Positions 39,706 to 53,640 of a stretch of DNA of 64,000 bases are shown here, in pieces (position 1 is the stretch's first letter; every line of letters starts with the position of its first letter). The notes under the pieces are model-generated. The model did no database searches. It saw only the letters and a list, made by a program, of their open reading frames with translations, and was not told the origin of the DNA. The position numbers and the translations under genes are program-made. Origin of the DNA: Hedera helix (taxonomy: Eukaryota; Streptophyta; Magnoliopsida; Apiales; Araliaceae); NCBI GenBank assembly GCA_947179155.2, contig OX359269.1:54921024-54985023 (forward strand). Reading direction: 5' to 3'.

Positions 39706-39711
39706 CACGTG
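39706..39711 (+). promoter_or_regulatory. G-box upstream of the malic enzyme gene
   Basis: CACGTG in the context CTCCACGTGGATCACG, about 600 bp before the start codon. G-boxes bind bZIP and bHLH factors in light and stress control. Whether this one is functional is inferred only from position. Confidence 0.35.
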
Positions 39712-40307
39712 GATCACGTTTACCATCTCTTATAAGTGTATAATATTTAAATATAATAATAAATATTATATTTATTTTAATTATTAATTAAAAATAAAAT
39801 ATTAAAATTTATGTCATATTATATTTTTTAATAATTAAAATAAATATAATATTTAAATATTATGTAGGTAGATTTATCATTCCTACGCTCTCTCCTGTAT
39901 TTATAGTCTCATCTTAGATCATGACCGTCGATCAAAGGTGTGGCCCACTTTGATGTGATCCCTATTTTCCCAATTGATGCTGGTTTTAAATGTCGCCAAA
40001 AGGTGTTGAAGGATATTTCGGTAATTGCAGAAGCCCAGTTTGTTTGTTTTTTTTTATATTTATTTTCTGTATAATACCAGAGTTTGATACGCTCGATCTT
40101 GGCTGCCATTTCTCTGCAGATAAAAAGAAAATCGGAAAGACAAGTAGGAGAGAGAGAGGGGGGCAGAGGAGGGAGACACATATAAAGAGAGAAGAGGTGC
40201 CGCAAGAGACTTTTCTTCTTCTTTTCTCTATCTCTCTCGCCTCCGGCGGCTCAACACTTGAGATATAGAAGGGAAAGAGGCGTCGTCCGTCTCACATTTA
40301 TTTCACC

Positions 40308-42126
40308 ATGATCTCGTTGAACGGAACTACTTTTCTGGTAAATAACATTTCCCCAAGCTCACCTTATTTGTTCAAATCTGTTCAATAAAATTTATCTAAT
40401 TCTCTTTATATCCGAATCAAATTGACATGATTAAATTTAGTTTTTCTTTTTGGTGTGTGTTAATTGTGGACAGAACAATTCGCTGGCTGGGGTCCCCTGG
40501 AGCTTAACGCAATCGCAAAGAAGAGTCTCGTCTCCTCTGGTGATGGCGGCGGCTGCCAGCTCAAATGGACGCTCTGGAGACCGAAACGTCACCGTCTTGA
40601 TGGAGACTACTCTAAAGGAGATGAGAGATGCTGCCCCGATGATCGACTCCGAATCTACCGTAGGTGGCGGTGTTGAGGACGTGTACGGCGAGGATAGCGC
40701 CACCGAAGATCAATTTATCACTCCTTGGTCTGTCTCTGTTGCTAGGTAAGAGAGAGATCGGGATCATTTATAAAATTTTCGATGATTTCTATGTTTCTTG
40801 ATATATAACCCTTTTTATTCTGCTCCCTGTAGCTTTCAGATTCCGTGACTAGATCGTGATGTTTTTGGGTCAATTAAAACAGCACTCTCTTGTTCCATTT
40901 TAATAAGAGTTACACTTAGACTTCTTAAAATCACTTTGCAAAATTCTAAAATTTAAAATTATACTTCCTCCTCTAATTTTACGTATCCTAGTTTTGAAAG
41001 TATACACTTATTAAGAAAAAAAATTGATCTCTAAATTATCCATCTTAATCTCTTTTATCATCATCTTTTTGTTGGAACAATAAAATAAAGGACAGAGGGG
41101 AAAAAAGAGGTGCGGCTGTAATTTCAATCTCAAAAGTGCTACTTTTTCTAATGCATGCTATGTTATTTTGAATGTATTTTTTTAAGAATAAGTATAAACA
41201 CACGACAATTAAACACTAAATCAAATATTACATTCATTTATATCATAACAAAGTGGGACATGATATTGAAATCCGTGTCATGTCCCATTTTTTAATGATG
41301 TAAATAGATATAGTATTTGATGCAGTGTTTGATTGTTGTGCACGTGTACTTGTCTTTTTTTTTAAAGTTAAATAAGGGTATTATTGGAAAAGTAAGGTTA
41401 AAAATGGCATTAAAAAGAAAAGAAGACAAATAGATTTGGATAAACTAAAAAGAAAATTAGGACAAATAAACTTGGACGGAGGGTGTATGCCATTTAATAT
41501 AATTGTATTTATTGTAAACTATCTAAAAGTATTACTATTTCAAATTTTCTTATTTTCAAAAATACATGAATTAGTAGTTTTAAATTTCAAGATTTCATGA
41601 ATTGAGTTGTGTCATATTTGTGTCCAAAACGAGATATATATTTTTTCTATAACGGAGGGATTAATTTCCTATGCTGGTGTGATCTTATTTTGCAAAATTG
41701 TGTGCAATTGGCACTTGCTTTGATTACCTTGTATAAATTATACTTTCTTCACCCTGAAATTATATTAAATTCTTCTGCTTATGTTTGGGTGTTGTAGGAG
41801 ACTAAATATTTAATACTTTTGATGTGTTTTAGCTTGAATTACTAGTTTACGGCCCATTTGTTTGAAGTTATTTCTTCATTTAAAATAAAATTACTTACAC
41901 ACCTTCAAACTGTTTCCCAGTAGTCTTTTTTACTTTCCATCATTTCCTCATGAATTTTCTCCTGTCAAGTCCATTGTTTTAATAATTTTCTGGTTGAAGT
42001 TTTTTGTATTTTATTGTTCTTGGTTTAGTCAAAGATGATAGTTTTGATTCTTTCAGCATCTTGAGTTTTAATCTTCTTATGCTGCATAATTATCATAACC
42101 ATTTTGTTGACTAATGGAAATATGTG

Positions 42127-42189
<63 letters not shown>

Positions 42190-45100
42190 CATATTTAAAG
42201 CATATAGTAAATATTTTGGCTAATAGCAGTTCATTTCTTTTTCCTGCAGTGGGTATTCATTGCTGCGAAATCCTCACCACAACAAGGGGCTTGCCTTCAC
42301 GGACAAAGAGAGGGATGCCCATTACCTACGGGGTCTTCTTCCCCCAGTTGTTGTCAATCAAGAGCTCCAGGTAATCAATAATGTATTTTGAGGCAATGAG
42401 GCATAGAGAGCCCTCATTCCTTTTCAATTTATCCTTTATGCATCTTAGTTGGGTAAAACATTTATAAATCATCCCTTATCCACAACCAGGTCAAGAAACT
42501 GATGCACTGTATACGCGATTATCAGTTGCCTTTGCAGAGATATATGGCCATGATGGATCTTCAGGTAATTTGTCTTGACAATTGTTTGTTATTTGTGAGC
42601 TACTGAGCCCAGTCCCACCATTTTCTATAAGTTGCTGAGCCTTTTTATTTTAGCTCATGGTAGCTTATGTTTATATAGATGACTTAATGTTTGTGGGCCA
42701 CACAGATTGCTAAACTATGAGCTTTGTCTCAAGTCCTTTTTCCACCCCTCTGCATTCCGTCTCTGTGTTGAAAATTATATGTACTTTCTGTTTGATATTT
42801 GGTCCTGGTTATAGGAAAGGAATGAAAGGCTGTTCTATAAACTTCTTATTGACAATGTTGAGGAGCTACTCCCAGTTGTCTACACTCCAACTGTTGGTGA
42901 GGCATGCCAAAAATATGGGAGCATCTTGAGGCGTCCTCAGGGTCTTTTTATCAGTTTGAAGGAAAAGTATGCTTCTTTGCACTCCATATTAGTTCCCAAA
43001 CGCGTGGTTGCGATACTTTTTCATTATCCGGTTGAAAATGAATACTGATAGTCTTTTTACAGGGGGAAAATTCTTGAGGTGCTGAAGAATTGGCCTGAGA
43101 AGAAAATTCAAGTCATTGTTGTCACTGATGGGGAGAGAATTTTGGGGCTTGGGGACCTTGGCTGTCAGGTATCTATATACGGCTTGTTTAACATAATTGT
43201 GAATATTTTTAAGTTTCAAAGTAAGGTGCTTATAAATTGAAAGCTTGGATTGGTATTTATACTTGGCCTATTTGGTATCTCTCTCTCTCTCTCTCAACCT
43301 CTTTGTGTGCATGTGTGTGTGTCTTGATACTTAAAATATATGTATGTTATCAGGGGATGGCGATACCTGTAGGAAAGCTATCTTTGTATACAGCACTTGG
43401 CGGAATTCGTCCTTCTGCTGTAAGTACTTGTGATGCCATTTATAGTATTTCCTCAAATACCTTACCAGCATTACTATGATTTTTTTTTTTAATTTTAATT
43501 TTGATAAGTTATTATTATCTTTCTTTCATTCGTAATCTTTGTCCTGATGACCACCCTGAAAATCGGATTTTTCCCACAACATTAACTTGTGGAGAACTTT
43601 GAGGTAGCTAGTAATTCTTTAAGAGAAATCATGCCATCATAGTCTAAGGGTGGTAAAGAAAAAAAAAACAAAGTTATTAGGAAAACACATGTATTTTGTC
43701 AGCCATGATGTTGCTTCCTTTGTTTTCTCCTTTTTGTTGTTATATGTGCTTAAATTAGAAGAATAAAGAAAACTTTCTGAGATCTGTTGATCATCTTCAG
43801 TGTTTGCCTATAACCATCGATGTGGGGACAAACAACGAGGAGTTGTTAAACGATGAGTTCTACATTGGGCTGAAGCAAAGGAGGGCAACTGGGCAGGTTA
43901 TTATTTTTCTGGCATGCTTAGTTTTCACCAATTGATTTTATGCAATATTGAACTTGATTTCTTTCTTCTCTACAGGAATATGCTGAACTTCTACATGAAT
44001 TTATGTCTGCGGTCAAGCAGAACTATGGGGAGAAAGTACTCATTCAGGTTAGTTACTTTTCTACAAGTGCTTTTTCCCATTTAAGGTTTAGATTTGTATT
44101 CTTATAATAATTAACACTTTTATCCACATTACACAGTTTGAAGACTTTGCGAACCACAATGCCTTTGATCTTCTTGCAAAGTATGGCGCTACCCATCTTG
44201 TTTTCAATGATGATATACAGGTATCAGCGCTTTCTTCCTCTCTCTATCTTCAGCACTCCCCTTCTTTTTGTGGTGTAACCTTTATTTAAAATTTTCAAAT
44301 ATACTTTACTTTTCAGGGGACAGCGTCTGTGGTACTTGCAGGGATTATGGCAGCTCTTAAGTTAGTTGGTGGAAAATTAGCTGACCAAAAATTTCTATTC
44401 CTTGGAGCAGGCGAGGTGTGACCTTATTACCTTGTGGAAAGTCTGCATTCGTTGTTTTTGTATATGTGCTAAAAGTGACAAGTTCTGTAAAATTTTAAAT
44501 AAAATATAATAATAAGTGAATAGGTGAGACGTGCACATATAATTGTTTGATGCTTACTGAAACTACTACTGCTTCAGGTCCTTTCTCTTCTTTAGAACCT
44601 TTTGTATGCCCAAGCTGATGCACACTTCATTCCCCCTGCCATGTCCACAAACCTCCCTCTTGCCCCTTCCAAAATTGTGTTATTTTTTTTTTGTGTTTAT
44701 TATTTTGAAATCATTTCCATCTTTGGTTGCTGCAGGCTGGCACTGGTATTGCAGAGCTCATAGCTCTTGAGATGTCAAAACAGGTCACAAATCTATCTAC
44801 ATTAGGTCTTTATGTTTTATTTCAAGCTAGCCCCAGTATATAGCATATTAAAAGTGTTTATAACTGATCTTTTAAGCAGACAGAATCCCCATTGGAAGAG
44901 ACCCGCAAGAAGATTTGGCTCGTGGACTCAAAGGTACTGAAAATATTATCCTTGTTTTTCTAATCATGAATGAACAACTTTCATATGTTTCCTTTCTTAT
45001 TTGTAGGGGTTGATTGTTAGATCCCGCTTGGATTCACTTCAACATTTCAAGAAGCCCTGGGCCCATGAACATGAACCTGTTAAAGAACTCGTGGATGCTG

Positions 45101-46231
45101 TCAAGGTGTGAAAAGTTCCCCCCCCCCGCGTGCCCATGTGTGTGTGTAACTGGTAGTTCAGTGTCGTCATTTCTTTGTCTCTTATTTTCAGGTGATCAAG
45201 CCAACAGTGTTGATCGGATCATCTGGAGTAGGAAGAACATTTACTAAAGACGTGGTGGAGGCTATGGCATCCTTCAATGAGGTATAGCATAGCATATGTA
45301 GTTTTTCTTTGAAGTACGCCTATTTGCGGATACAGTATCCTCCAACATAGCTTACATTGCTGCAAATGATTGGGCCATGCAGAAACCTGTAATTTTTGCT
45401 CTTTCCAACCCAACTTCACAATCAGAATGTACAGCAGAAGAAGCGTATACTTGGAGCAAGGTAATTTTGTGCATAGGTTGTCTTGTTACTAGTGTAAATT
45501 AATCTTCAATCAATCAATAAATGCCCATACCATGCTTGATTATGATTTTGTTGGTTTCTTTTAGGGCCGTGCTATTTATGCCAGTGGGAGCCCATTTGGC
45601 CCTGTTGAATATGGTGGGAAGGTTTATGTGTCTGGGCAGGTCCTAACTCTTACAACTTTACTCGATTCAATACTATTACAATAAGAATGATATTTGGGGG
45701 CTGACTGCATTTCTTTTTCATTCAGGCAAATAATGCCTACATTTTCCCGGGATTGGGTCTAGGTTTGATAATCTCTGGCGCAGTCCGTGTTCACGATGAC
45801 ATGCTTCTGGCAGCCTGTAAGTTTATTACACCTCATATCTTTATTATTCCACTTTGACTTGTGGTCTCTTTCATTGGCCTCAATTATTCCCAGTGTCCAT
45901 GATTTAATCTTAACGACCTCAGGCTCTGTTTTTTCTACTTAATCTATTCATAATTTTTTGTTAGCACTTTTTTTTCCAGTTTCATCTTGCCACACAACTC
46001 ATTCCACCTCCACCATGTTTGTTTTCTTGAACAGCGGAAGCTCTAGCAGCAGAGGTTACACCAGAGAACTTCAACAAGGGACTCATATTTCCACCATTCA
46101 CTAATATCAGAAAGATTTCTGCCCATATTGCTGCAAGGGTTGCAGCCAAAGCCTATGAACTTGGTAAGATAATTGTTATCAGAATCCTTTCATCGACTCT
46201 TGTACTTGGAAGGAAGATCCCTTTGTGATGT

Positions 46232-46266
<35 letters not shown>

Positions 46267-46420
46267 TATGAAGTCTTGGATTATATGAAAACTTGTGCTT
46301 ACATATATATGACTTGTCATTTGCTTCACAGGTTTGGCAACTCGTCTCCCTCAACCTCAGGATCTCGTAGCGTATGCCGAGAGCTGTATGTACAGCCCCA
46401 GTTATCGAAGTTATCGGTGA
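40308..46420 (+). CDS. NADP-ME4: NADP-dependent malic enzyme, plastid form
   Basis: Oxidative decarboxylation of malate to pyruvate, CO2 and NADPH, probably in plastids. Exons: 40308-40337, 40474-40745, 42250-42370, 42490-42564, 42815-42966, 43063-43168, 43354-43419, 43801-43896, 43976-44047, 44137-44220, 44317-44415, 44736-44783, 44880-44933, 45007-45105, 45192-45281, 45383-45460, 45565-45639, 45726-45816, 46035-46163, 46332-46420. Total is 1926 nt, or 641 aa. The first 65 or so residues are Ser/Arg-rich and acid-poor, like a transit peptide; mature-type sequence starts near SGYSLLRNPHHNKGLAF. Seen: VVYTPTVGEACQ with the likely catalytic Tyr189, GLGDLGCQGMAIPVGKL with the likely catalytic Lys260, the metal-site signature FNDDIQGTASVVLAG (about 352-367), and the dinucleotide-binding GAGEAGTG (388-395). 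The C-terminus (YSPSYRSYR) is complete. All introns are GT-AG. Confidence 0.95.
41186..41354. mobile_element. 169-bp hairpin MITE, family A, copy 2
   Basis: Inside malic enzyme intron 2. Arms GAATAAGTATAAACACACGA and (from the right) GACAAGTACACGTGCACAAC mirror each other through to a centre with TGGGACATGA / TCATGTCCCA. Flanking T-runs ending in AA are consistent with a 9-bp duplication that later changed length. Internal sequence matches the copy at 9538-9683 (TTTTTAATGATGTAAATA is shared). Confidence 0.72.
42127..42186. repeat. (TA)n microsatellite in malic enzyme intron 2
   Basis: About 60 bp of uninterrupted TA, 63 bp upstream of the exon 3 acceptor. Confidence 0.9.
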
Positions 46421-47860
46421 AGTAGCTGAAGAATCTATGGTTGTGATTTTAGATATCTCAATGTTGTTTTTCATGTAGTTTCTATTTTATTTTATCATTC
46501 TTTTTTGTTTCCTTGAAGTAAGCATGCAAGTTATTTACTACATTGGTGCTTTAGGAAGAACTTGAATGGGTTTTACTATACCCGGAATCATTAAAAGTCA
46601 AAATAGCTTGAAGAAATGTCGGGGACTAGTCTACTACCTATATGAAATTGAATACTAAAGAATTGTGGGATATGCTCTACGTGACATGTTGATTTTGTGC
46701 ATGCCTGTAACACGTGTGTGATTGACCCCAATAAATCAAAGTCGTAGACTTATATCAACTCTAAAGTAAAGTGACTAGTGATAGATAGAATATTCTATGA
46801 GGTACCGATATTGGTTATCAGAAAATGGCACGTCTTCTCCATCCGTATATGTGGCTGCTCTGACTACTCGCTCCGGATAACCTAAGGCTCACGCGGTTTG
46901 GTAGGCCCATTTCATAAAAAGCATTGGACTAGGCTAATATTTGAGGCTACTTCGATCATGACTTGTAAATAGGACAAAATGGTTTTAACAATTCTAATTG
47001 TTGCAAAGACATTTCATTAATAACAATTTCGTTGTCTATTTATCCCAGTCAATTAATGCGGCTTTTGAATCTTATAGTCGGTTGACAGTACAAGATGAGT
47101 TAATAATTATACACTACAAAGTTACATATATATATATATATCTTTTCATTGTTTACACATTAGCTGAAAAGGCGTAAAAATCACTACACAAAAAAGAGTC
47201 TTGCATACCAAATTTATAAACTATAAGACATAATTTTATATCATGTTTGTTTTTAAATTTATTAAATGTTTAGATTAATACTAATGACATACTCAATCTT
47301 ATAAAAATAATCTTATTTACAAAATTTATAAGCTCTAAAAGATATAATTTTATATTATAATTACTTTTAAATTTGTTGAAATAAAATTACCATAATAAAG
47401 TTGAGGACGCGTCTTATCATAGAAACATATGAAGGAGTAATTTTTTAAACAAATATTTTGAAAAAAAATAGAAAGAGAAGCAAACTATTATTATTATTAT
47501 TATTATTATTCCTTAATAATATGAAGGAAGTTATTCTCTAATACCAACAAGGGATAAAACAGAGAATTAGTTAATGAAGCGTGTTGGAGTAATTAACCAG
47601 AAAAAAGGAAGGAGAGCGAGTCAGTGAGTCCTTAAATACCTCATCCATCTCACTTCTAACCTCAAAATAACTTTTTCTTCCCTCCCTCCCTCCCTCCCTC
47701 CTAGAAAAGCTCACAACTTGTTTAAATCCTCCTCCACAAACTCACTCGCCCTTCAATTCTCTATTTTCTCGTTACACATTCAAAATTATACTTCTTTCAT
47801 GCCTAAGTAATTAATTCCACTGAGTTTGTTGGAGAGGCCGAGTTAGCGGTGGTGGTGCCC
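46421..47860. other. intergenic between the malic enzyme and MYB genes
   Basis: AT-rich. The last 280 bp carry a TTA-triplet run near 47487, a CCCT repeat at 47679-47702, and the presumed leader and promoter of the MYB gene. No further gene recognised. Confidence 0.5.
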
Positions 47861-50800
47861 ATGACTCGGCGATGCTCTCATTGTAGCAACAACGGCCACA
47901 ACTCTCGCACCTGTCCCGCCTCCAGAGCTGCTGGCTCCGGCGCCGGTCTGAAGCTGTTTGGGGTTAGGCTCACTGATGATTCCATCATCAAGAAGAGCGT
48001 CAGTATGGGGAACCTCTCTGCCCTGCACTACCATTCCCCCGCTTCACCCAATCCTAGCTCTCCCGACCTCGTCCACGTCACCGACGGATATTTGTCAGAC
48101 GATCCGGCTCACGCTTCCTGCTCCGCTAATCGCCGTGCCGAACGCAAGAAAGGTTAATTTCCTATCGTCTTCATTAATATATAATTAATTAATTTTTGGA
48201 TTTCTTTTTTTAATATCGCAAGGTTTGTTTTTGATGCCGGATCATAGTTGCAATCTTTATTTGGGACAAGATTGATAATGTACTCTGTTGATTACTTAAA
48301 TATATTCATATTATTGTAGCTGATTTTGCTAATGACAGAGCACATGTACAATAGTATCAATGCAAGAAGCAGTTGCTCGCAGTATTTACAAGATTAGCTC
48401 CTCCAAATTCCATCCTAGTTTTTTTTTTTTTTTAACTTTAGTATTTCTTTCGTCAGATGGATTGGATGAATGTGGTGCTGTGTTTTTTTGGGTTGTTGAC
48501 TTGCTTTTCTCACGTCTCATTTTTGGTTTTGACCTGGTCTATCCTTCAATTTTAATTTTTTGTCATCCACCCTTTATTTAGAGGTTACTAATTTCAATTC
48601 TTTCATTAACTCTATAAATAGATGATGGCTTATCAAATTATGGGTTGACTCTGTTATAAAATCATTTATTGTCACTTGCTCGGTTGTCTTTGTTATATTT
48701 TCTTTGCAACTCTTTGCACTATAATTAACTCTATAAAGTATCAAGAGCTATGTAGAGGGATGCACTTCCCACTTGTGTAAAAGATTTAGTGACGTGACTG
48801 TAGGTTTATTTTATAGTTCACTACAATTTAAAACCCAGGCAGAACCTATACAATTACAATTCAATTTAGGAATACATTTCAGTCCTAGGGGACTTGGGGA
48901 AGGGGCCAGGTGATTTGTTTATTTATTGATGTTAAGGGGGAAGTTAGCAGCATTTTGTTATTTGAACTTCTTTGCTACTACTTGTGCTATAAGTACCTCA
49001 TAACTGCGAACTCAACGGTTTATAAAGGAAAATGTGGTTGCTGGTGCCAAACCCCATTCAAATTACATTTCAAAAAAGAAAAGAAAAGAAAAGGTGGTTG
49101 TAATTCTAATTGGGCAATTAGTTTTCTAGTTTCTCTTTGTCGGTAACCAAAGGATAAAAGGTTTGTTGTAACCTGTAACTGCATTAGTTGGTTTTAGTTT
49201 TGATAAAGCAAGCATTTCTGACTTTTCAATTTTGTTACCATTTTCGAGCCGAGGTAACACGATCATTTCATTTATGAATTTCGATGTTACTTTTTGATCT
49301 ATGCACTAGTCGTCCCACCAGTTTGACACACCAGTTCCAATAGTGGAATTCTTGCGACACATGCCTCCTAGCATAAAAGAAGTGCACTCTGGTCAACAAG
49401 GAAAAATTATGTTTGACATCCCATGTGAAAATGAGCTCTTTATGAGGCCTGTTGCCGTGCCTATTTATTCGCTTTCGATATTTTCTTCTATCATTCATCG
49501 TGCTTTTAACGTGTCCTATGTAGATTCATAGTATAATTGGTCAAGCATTTTGAAATATTAAACATGTTAAATTACACTCATATACATACCAAGTATTGAA
49601 AAATTTCTCGAGTACATATTACCAAGTATAACTTCAAAGTTGCTCCACTACTTTTAGTAACACTATCATAAACATATAAGACTGCTATAGTATATTAGAA
49701 ATCTATACATATAAAATAGGGTAATTTTAAAAATATATACATATAATAGATTATCTAGTCGGGGAGACAACATCCCATACTCGATCTAACCCTATAGGGT
49801 TTTAAAAAATCGGGTCTAATGGGTCGGGCTCGAGTGGGTCAATGGGATCTGGTAAGATTGATAGGCCTATGTTTCTATCTCTTTATATTGAATTTTGACA
49901 ATATGTGAATCTTACAATTGTACCTTAGCTCCATTAAGCTATCCTCGGAATAACTGCTTATAATCATGAAGTGTTCTTACGTCAAACAACTCAAGTCATG
50001 TAATATTATCTAATGACATTCTTCTTTTTGCAAACATTTGAAATATTTTATTTTGGGTGATTAACCGAGTTCTTAACAGGTCAAAATGGGCTAATTATAT
50101 ATCCAAAAGTAATTATATGATTTGGGAAAAAGCAGCTCCCTCAAGTTTCATTCTTAATTTAGATTTTGTGACTAATAGTTACTTGTCATAGATTTTGTGA
50201 CTAATAGTTACTTGTCATAGTATATGTTCTGAGATTTAGTGGTAGTTTCTTACTATTTATTAGCATTATGAATCATGATTGTCAACCTTAAAGTAAAAAC
50301 TTCATGAGAGACTCTTAGTCAGCTTGGTGTGGTAGAGGTTTTGTTTTAACACTTCTGTGGGAGGAACTTCATAGAGATAAATTTTAAAAAAGAAAAGAGC
50401 ATTTAGCCAGATAATGGGACTACCTCCAACTAGAACATTTATCCTTCGAGTTATGGAACGTGTACATAACCCACTCATACTCAATGTTACCTAAATCGTG
50501 ATTTGATACAGTACGTGAAACAAAAATGGGAATGAAAAACATCACTTTGCATGGTAAAGCATATGGTAGGGGTAGGTTTTCTCGAATTGCTTAGTTGGTA
50601 GACTTTACATCTACACAATGTCATCAATGGAGCCCTTGGTTGGTTTGGTGTGGCTCAATATGATCTGTTGGATGCTTTCCCACATATTAAAAGTAATTAG
50701 GAGTTTAGTTGAGCGTGTGAATATATTTCATCTCAAGTTTCAAGAAAACTATCTCCAGTATTTAATTGTCAACTTCTATGCCTGTAGACTTCTTGTACTT

Positions 50801-52905
50801 TAAAATGTTGCGCTTAATTTGTAATTAATTGAGGAAGAAAACAGGGCATACAGCAGTTTTTTTTAATTTCCCAACGTGAATTAGATGAAGGACATCTAAC
50901 AAGGACTTGAGCAACATTTCTTAATTACATACTTTTTCAATTGTTACATTTTCAGTAATTGGCTACTTTGAGGTGACATAACTAGGTATAATTACTGATA
51001 CGAGACTATTATGGTTTATACAACAAATGCATAACGGTACACCAGATTGATGTGGCAGTTCAGATGACAAAAATGAAACATGCACTTGGGCACTTAATTT
51101 TTTGCAAGTTTTTCGATCTTTGTGTGCTTATATGAAGTTATGTGGTAAATATCAGCAAGGAACTTCACAATTTCCGGCTTTATGTGATTAGAGTCCCATC
51201 TCCTTAGCTTTTCAAATCTAGAAACAGTCTTTTGAAAAAGCAAATATAATTTTTGAAATTATTTAATTTGTCATATTGTCTGTCATAGGTTTGTTTTGTT
51301 CTTTCTCTCATTTTTTCTGCAACTATTTCATATATGTAGAAACATTAAGTACTTAATTAAGGGACAGTGACTAGGCGGACCTAGGCCGCAAAGGGGGTGC
51401 CTAACGCCTAAATCGCCTAGGCGGGGCCTAGGCATTTTCTTAGGCAGATTCATTTATTTATTTTTCTTTTATATATACTTTTATACTATACAAAACATAT
51501 GATAGATGTAATTTTTTAAACGAAAAATTACCCAAAGTATAATCTTTTAAGACTTAAAAAATTCATTTCAAGTATTGTACAGCTTTAAAGTGAGATCTGG
51601 TTCTTCCTAGGCGGGGGCCTAGGCAGGCGCCCAACCAAATCGAGGCGATAAAGGACCACTTATAGGCAGGGATTAATTGAACCTAGGTGGAGATTTTTAG
51701 AACACTGATTAAGAAACATTTCCATAGCTTTTCTATTGCGGTTTTTTTGGTCATTTCCTTTAGCAGTTTGGGGTGCTGCTTTTGCGTACCACCTTATATG
51801 TTCTTAAGAAGCTCACTGGATTTGGTTTTCAGGTGTTCCGTGGACAGAAGAGGAGCACCGGCTGTTCCTACTTGGTCTCCAGAAGTTGGGGAAAGGAGAT
51901 TGGCGTGGGATATCACGCAATTTGGTCATATCAAGGACTCCAACCCAGGTAGCAAGCCATGCCCAGAAGTACTTTATCAGGCAGAGCAATGCTACTCGGA
52001 GAAAGAGAAGATCCAGTCTTTTTGACATGGTTTGTATTTCTTCTGTGTATTATGCAATGTGCTGATTGTTATGTATGTGTACAATTCAATGGACCCACAA
52101 AAATCCCCGAAGAAAATTGCTTTAACACTCGATTGAGTTTGCAAGGCAGGCTTTTCAGCACCGTTTACATTTATATTTTTATTCTCAGAAGGAATGATTA
52201 GTCTTAATTCTGCCCAGTATATGATGTGAAAATACTCCAGCAGCATGTACTGATGCATTCAAATTCACATATTATGGACTGCCATTTCTTTTCCACCACA
52301 TAACTAGTAGTTATGGTATCACTAGATAAAGTTTTCTTCTTTGGTTTCAAATCTTATAACCACCATGTTATTTTCAGGCAACGGATACACCACCTGTGGT
52401 GGAAGAACAATTCATGCTCCCTCCTCAGGCAATAGAAACCGATAAGATGAACTCTCTGCCTTCATTGAATCTCTCTCTCAAGATGGATTATGAATCCATG
52501 GAATACAGTCACCATGATATGGCTGAAGATTCCAAAGAAAGTGCAGCACCCCAAGGTGAAATTCCTCCGGTAATTCCCTCATTCTTCCCAACTTATTTAC
52601 CTATCCCATTTCCATTGTGGCCATCAAATGCAGCCCTCCTCAAAGAAGATAAAGGAGCGGAGACATCTCATCATGAGATCCTAAAGCCAATTGCCGTGCT
52701 TTGCAAAGAACCTGTTAATGTAGATGAACTAGTAGGCATGTCTCAGCTGAGTATAGGGGAAACAGACGCCAGTCATATTGAGCCTTTATCTCTCTCCCTG
52801 AAATTATTAGGACAACCGTCAAGGCATTCAGCTTTTCATCGGAGCACTCCAGTCAATGATTCAGATGAAGATAAGGGAAACGGTAGTGTAAGTCAAGCAG
52901 TTTGA
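47861..52905 (+). CDS. zinc-knuckle plus single-MYB (SHAQKYF) transcription factor, KUA1/MYBS3 type
   Basis: Nuclear DNA-binding protein of the MYB-related CCA1-like/R-R class; relatives repress target genes in sugar, cell-expansion and senescence control. Exons are 47861-48152, 51833-52029 and 52378-52905, giving 1017 nt or 338 aa. Seen: a CX2CX4HX4C zinc knuckle (Cys5, Cys8, His13, Cys18), the repression motif KLFGVRL (31-37), one MYB repeat starting VPWTEEEHRLFLLGL (99-113) with SHAQKYF (139-145), a basic RRKRR stretch just after, and two EAR motifs, LNLSL (193-197) and LSLSL (300-304). The ATG was chosen because MTRRCSHC is the family start; an upstream GTG in the same frame was ignored. 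The MYB repeat is encoded almost wholly by exon 2. Intron 1 is 3.7 kb and holds a hAT-type MITE. Confidence 0.93.
50160..50217. repeat. 29-bp perfect tandem duplication in MYB intron 1
   Basis: Two identical 29-bp units, each beginning TAGATTTTGTGACTAATAG, at 50160-50188 and 50189-50217. Confidence 0.9.
51365..51707. mobile_element. hAT-type MITE in MYB intron 1
   Basis: It starts CAGTG and ends CACTG. The termini carry CCTAGGCG-type GC-rich palindromes (for example CGCCTAGGCGGGGCCTAGGC near 51412 and CTAGGCGGGGGCCTAGGC near 51608). CAGTG-ended, CCTAGGCG-rich elements are common hAT-like repeats in plants. Flanks ATTAAGGGA and ATTAAGAAA could be a decayed duplication. It ends 125 bp before exon 2 of the MYB gene. 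Confidence 0.65.
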
Positions 52906-53594
52906 ATGGGGTTGAAGGTACTTCCATTTATGCTTCCTTTTGCTGCAACTTTTGTACAGTAGCATTTTGTTTTGATTTTATGTTATGTATTTTGTGACTC
53001 AAAATGACAGGTTAGATTAAATTTAAAGGAAAACTCAATTCTTTTATTTGTAAAGAATTAGGAGCTCAAAGATTGTTATGAATATCGTGTCCATGACCTG
53101 TGAAGATGATAAGATTTTTTCTTTGACTTTGGTTCTTCCCATGGACTTGAGTTGGAATTTATTGTACATATGGCTACGAATCAAAGGTTCATGTTGGATT
53201 CCAATAAAATTTGAACTACTTTAAGAACAACCAATAATTGTTTATACTGTTGTAACTAGAATTCCAAAAGTGATATAAGTTTGCTCTAGACAGAAATTTC
53301 TAACTAGGCCATAGGAAATTTAAAATTTTGAATTGGAGTCTTATGGTGTTAGAGATTGAGACACGAAGATTAGATGGAATGATTTTGTCATGTGCAGACG
53401 ATTTGTTGGGAAGGGCATCTTTGAGCTCAAAATCTTGAGAGAAGAAAGCATTTTGGAAATATGTGTGCTTGTTGGTTAAAGTTTGTGGAATGAAGTAAAC
53501 AAGAATCTTCTTCTATATCGAAATGTGGTGATCTCTTAATGTTGTGCTCGTCGTGGCTGCTGTTTGGATTATTTTTTTTTGTCTTTTCTTCTAA

Positions 53595-53640
<46 letters not shown>

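Noticed and set aside
47849..47860. In-frame GTG upstream extension of the MYB protein
   Set aside because: The family start MTRRCSHC lies at the ATG at 47861, and GTG starts are not expected in a plant nuclear gene.
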